NCBI GenBank assembly: GCA_947504205.1
Contig: CANNGL010000002.1
Location: 124,001-188,000, forward strand
Origin: an uncultured Litoreibacter sp.
GTDB taxonomy: Bacteria > Pseudomonadota > Alphaproteobacteria > Rhodobacterales > Rhodobacteraceae
Direction: 5' to 3'
Length of the DNA: 64,000 nt
Positions 63,528 through 64,000 of the stretch are shown in pieces. The position numbers and the translations under genes were made by a program. The first letter of the stretch is position 1; each line of letters opens with the position of its first letter. The notes under the pieces are model-generated. The model worked only from the letters and a program-made list of their open reading frames with translations. It did not search any database and had not been told where the DNA came from.

Positions 63528-63715
63528 CAATTGCTCTCCGGCTCAGTGATCGAGGGCCGCACAGCGTGATCAAACCCTTCGATCATTCCGCCATTGCCGA
63601 GCTTGACCATCGTCAGGCCAAAGACGATTGCGACGAAACCAAGCAAAACCAGCCCGACGCCGATATTGCGCCCAGAGCGGCGTTGATGAATCTCGTGTTC
63701 GACCCGAGGCGCCAT
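63527..63715 (-). CDS. Small single-span protein of the cox operon
   Basis: This is a 62-residue protein with one membrane span (NIGVGLVLLGFVAIVFGLTM) after a basic cytoplasmic start (APRVEHEIHQRRSGRN). It lies between ctaB and ctaG and is coupled to both by one-base TGATG overlaps. The position matches the small CoxF-like or oxidase-assembly open frames seen in related bacteria. Its function is not established from sequence. Confidence 0.8.
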   Translation of the reverse strand: MAPRVEHEIHQRRSGRNIGVGLVLLGFVAIVFGLTMVKLGNGGMIEGFDHAVRPSITEPESN

Positions 63716-64000
63716 CAGAACCACGCCTCCATGCCGGCTTTCACCCAGATCGCTTGCAGCAGAAGCGCGCCGAAATGCAGGAACAAATAGCTCAGCGACT
63801 GGCGGAAGTATTTCTTCTCGGCGCGATATTGATCGGCCTCTGCCATATCCTCATCACGCTGCCACAACTTCCATGCCCCCAGCAAAAACTTGGCGTTCAG
63901 GTAAAGCGCGACCGAAAGATAGATCCAGCCGCCGATAGAAGTGAATGCCGTGCCGATCGCCAAGGGCGCCAAAAGCGCCGTGTAGATCAGGATTTGCTTG
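63715..64000 (-). CDS. ctaB: Protoheme IX farnesyltransferase, partial (N-terminus outside window)
   Basis: The C-terminal 95 or so residues of a polytopic membrane enzyme that makes heme o from heme b are present. The visible part starts KQILIYTALLAPLAIGTAF, then GWIYLSVALYLNAKFLLGAW, YFRQSLSYLFLHFGALLL and a last short helix ending GMEAWF. These features and the location before ctaG match CtaB/CyoE. The start lies beyond position 64000. The stop overlaps the small gene by one base. Confidence 0.88.
   Translation of the reverse strand, partial: KQILIYTALLAPLAIGTAFTSIGGWIYLSVALYLNAKFLLGAWKLWQRDEDMAEADQYRAEKKYFRQSLSYLFLHFGALLLQAIWVKAGMEAWF

Overview
The window looks like chromosome of a Roseobacter-clade alphaproteobacterium (Rhodobacterales). 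The reasons are the G+C-rich, tightly packed genes with many TGATG and ATGA overlaps; the ctaB - small membrane protein - ctaG - cox3 - surf1 - thrC - M16 peptidase block; two proteins ending in VPLPA-CTERM sorting tails; and a sulfopyruvate decarboxylase/sulfolactate dehydrogenase operon. This placement is inferred from gene content, since there is no rRNA or other marker. I saw no tRNA, rRNA, CRISPR array, insertion sequence or prophage.

Layout. 1-4.6 kb: inositol catabolism, with iolD (cut by the window edge) divergent from an iolG-like dehydrogenase, an IolE-like isomerase and a second Gfo/Idh/MocA oxidoreductase. 4.7-8.9 kb: a secreted orphan protein, a TPR protein divergent from a LysR regulator, and another orphan. 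9.1-13.1 kb: a LacI regulator divergent from a FrcBCA/IatP-type sugar ABC transporter. The same perfect 18-bp palindrome lies in the iolD/iolG and lacI/transporter promoter regions, which suggests one LacI regulon for uptake and breakdown of inositol or a related cyclitol. 13.2-21.3 kb: a DUF2461 gene, then a lacI-first operon on the minus strand (binding protein, two unusual permeases, a GH63-like glucosylglycerate/mannosylglycerate-type hydrolase, MalK-type ATPase) with its own 16-bp palindrome just before lacI.

21.4-25.4 kb: a LysR regulator, comD-comE-slcC (sulfolactate to sulfoacetaldehyde) and a convergent LuxR-type regulator. 25.6-31.5 kb: a VPLPA-CTERM protein, then a tandem glycine riboswitch ahead of gcvT-gcvH-VOC-gcvP, closed by a strong terminator. 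31.5-35.5 kb: two small membrane-anchored proteins, then zinc uptake (znuA divergent from zur-znuC-znuB across a Zur-like box). 35.6-46.6 kb: mostly housekeeping and amino-acid metabolism, including an LtnD-like dehydrogenase coupled to kynureninase, a FAH-family hydrolase, a threonine dehydratase-like enzyme, an AcuC-type deacetylase, a Nudix protein, DUF1178, a periplasmic metallo-beta-lactamase-fold protein, an FAD-linked oxidase, apt, an endolysin-like M15 peptidase and mtnP.

46.7-64 kb: a SulP anion transporter, a second VPLPA-CTERM protein, a flavin reductase-like protein, an acetyltransferase, an EcsC protein, ptsP, a NicO nickel/cobalt exporter with its DUF1007 partner, lysC, a glycosyltransferase-like protein, and then the minus-strand run ctaB (partial) - small protein - ctaG - cox3 - surf1 - thrC - M16 - GNAT - SDR.

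The least ordinary part is the 13.8-21.3 kb ABC/hydrolase operon. One permease has a DUF11-like domain inserted in its first periplasmic loop, the other has about 125 extra N-terminal membrane residues, and two back-to-back perfect hairpins separate their genes.
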